DNA of 42,145 nt from an uncultured candidate division Zixibacteria bacterium (GTDB taxonomy: Bacteria > Zixibacteria > MSB-5A5 > GN15 > FEB-12). This document shows positions 41,043-42,145 of the stretch, one piece after another. The stretch lies in NCBI GenBank assembly GCA_913009765.1, contig CAJVYT010000003.1, positions 1-42,145 on the forward strand. Direction: 5' to 3'. Position 1 is the first letter of the stretch. Each line of letters opens with the position of its first letter. Position numbers and translations under genes: made by a program. A model generated the notes under the pieces. The model did no database searches. It was not told the DNA's origin and worked only from the letters and a program-made list of their open reading frames with translations.

Positions 41043-42145
41043 TTGAAAAAAATACATGCTTTACTGTTAGCTGTAATAGTTGTTACATCCTTCGGATGTA
41101 CACCATCATTTACTCTTACTGAAAAAAACTTTCAGGAATATAAATTCCAAGTTGCAACGGCGGATAAGGGATATTCACTTGAAATGCCGGAAGTCTACGA
41201 TGATTTATATCGCAGTAATCTTCTCAACCTCGGTGGTGTCTTGGATACTACTTTGGTTAGAAATTATATAGATTCTTTAGTTTTTGACTCATTAATAGGG
41301 TTTGAAGCGGACGAGATAAACTTAAGTGAATATTATTATCAATACCGCTTATATAAATTACGTTATTACGACTTATTACTAAGGCAATTCTTAAAGAAAA
41401 TGGTGTATGATAAAGCAGAGTCAGATTCTTTGGAAATTGTAGATTATTATTATGCCAATGAAAAATTGTTTGCTATTGATGAGCAAATTAATTTATATCA
41501 CATCCTATTGACTAAAAATTCATTATTAAACGGTCCTGATTCTTTAAAATTCAGAGAGTTAAACGAAGAAGATTTGGAAAATGCAGTTGTTTCTTTAGTC
41601 GATTCGGTAAAATCTTTGATTACTTCACCAGATAAATTTCCTGAAATAGCTTCACAGTTTTCAGAAGATGTTGGTGCTAAAAAAGGAAGAGGATATGTTG
41701 GATGGACCAAAAGAGGTAAATATCCCGACCCGTTTGATTCTGTTGCCTTTACATTAAGAAATGGCGATATTGGCGGACCTTATCAAGATGATAACGGATG
41801 GCATATTATAATGGCTGATGAATACTACCCGGCAGGTCTTCAACCTATAAATAATAACTTATATATTGCTGCGAAAAACTCTCTCCAGACAGTTAAAACC
41901 AATAAAATTGGTAATCATCTTATTGATTCTCTACTTGCAGATTATGATGTAGTAGTTAACAAAGATATTGCCGATAAAAATGTTTATATTGTAGATGGAC
42001 AGACGTGGGGGGCAATTATTAACGGTATAGATACTATTGATTGTAACGAGGCACGCTCCTTGGAACAATCTTATAGAGAAAAATTTAATGTTCTCAATAC
42101 AACTCCTGAAATGAAAGCAAAATTATTTAGACAATTAGGTGAAAG
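41043..42145 (+). CDS. Parvulin-type peptidyl-prolyl isomerase lipoprotein, 3' truncated
   Basis: An open frame runs to the end of the window (367 codons, no stop). TTG start with GGAG seven bases upstream (41032-41035). The N-terminus has a lipoprotein signal (KKIHALLLAVIVVTSFGC, lipobox SFGC). A SurA-like helical part follows (~20-145). The parvulin domain is at ~145-260: LYHILLTKNS, FPEIASQFSED, GRGYVGWTKRG, then DIGGPYQDDNGWHIIMADE. Such proteins assist folding of secreted and outer-membrane proteins in the periplasm. The frame then continues into a second domain that is cut by the contig end. A TATAAT at 40997-41002 may be the -10 of its promoter. Confidence 0.88.
   Translation, partial: MKKIHALLLAVIVVTSFGCTPSFTLTEKNFQEYKFQVATADKGYSLEMPEVYDDLYRSNLLNLGGVLDTTLVRNYIDSLVFDSLIGFEADEINLSEYYYQYRLYKLRYYDLLLRQFLKKMVYDKAESDSLEIVDYYYANEKLFAIDEQINLYHILLTKNSLLNGPDSLKFRELNEEDLENAVVSLVDSVKSLITSPDKFPEIASQFSEDVGAKKGRGYVGWTKRGKYPDPFDSVAFTLRNGDIGGPYQDDNGWHIIMADEYYPAGLQPINNNLYIAAKNSLQTVKTNKIGNHLIDSLLADYDVVVNKDIADKNVYIVDGQTWGAIINGIDTIDCNEARSLEQSYREKFNVLNTTPEMKAKLFRQLGE

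Noticed and set aside
1..42145. CRISPR arrays, tRNA, rRNA, insertion sequences and prophage
   Set aside because: No regularly spaced direct repeats, cloverleaf-like segments, transposase ORFs or phage genes were seen on either strand.

Overview
This is a low-GC (roughly 35% by eye) chromosomal fragment of a Gram-negative bacterium, almost certainly from a metagenome assembly. The first 43 bases are an uncleaned Illumina adapter, and a gene runs off each end. Outer-membrane and secretion features (a porin, lipoproteins, a protease with a T9SS/FlgD-like C-terminal domain), type IV pilus genes, MglA/roadblock proteins and HslUV suggest an FCB-type or related candidate phylum (Zixibacteria-, Marinimicrobia- or Cloacimonadota-like). 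That assignment is inference. TTG starts are common (rpsT, murJ, argF, porin, the last lipoprotein).

Layout. 44-4.0 kb: a truncated subtilisin-like protease, a PAS/GAF sensor protein and a receiver-HisKA protein without an ATPase domain. 4.06-11.0 kb: core housekeeping genes yicC-gmk-rpoZ-topA, then xerC-hslV-hslU. 11.1-17.0 kb: a signalling block. A leftward operon encodes three receiver proteins (one with PAS, one with HD-GYP), a 51-aa protein and an HDOD protein, and it diverges from a membrane histidine kinase. 17.0-20.8 kb: a LiaF-like membrane protein, an octaheme HAO-family cytochrome c and an outer-membrane porin. The last two are separate transcripts, each preceded by a CRP/FNR-type palindrome. 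21.0-25.6 kb: argF, a lipoprotein, a hotdog thioesterase, a REP-like palindromic element, two orphan genes each preceded by a sigma-54 -24/-12 promoter, and rpsT. 25.7-29.5 kb: murJ and a comEC whose C-terminal domain has lost its metal ligands. 29.6-41.0 kb: a cell-polarity and pilus block made of a DUF4388 protein, a small membrane protein, a TPR-roadblock protein, a membrane-roadblock protein, MglB-like, MglA-like, another roadblock protein, pilB, pilT, pilC and a PilS-like kinase. 41.0 kb-end: a truncated parvulin-type lipoprotein.

How it fits together. The sequence suggests a surface-motility and signalling region. MglA-type GTPase and roadblock proteins would set where or when the PilB/PilT motors act. 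The receiver, HD-GYP and HDOD genes would supply phosphorelay and c-di-GMP input. The most interesting signal is regulatory. Four promoters with a sigma-28 (FliA)-like layout (8-bp -35 box, exactly 11 bp, NYCGATAN -10 box, then TATAGA 3-4 bp later) precede the pseudo-kinase, the histidine kinase, the DUF4388/MglA block and pilT. A weaker fifth candidate precedes the divergent receiver operon. No flagellar gene is seen, so a FliA-type sigma factor may control pili and polarity here. The sigma-54 promoters and the CRP/FNR-type sites add two further regulatory circuits. No tRNA, rRNA, CRISPR array or insertion sequence was found.
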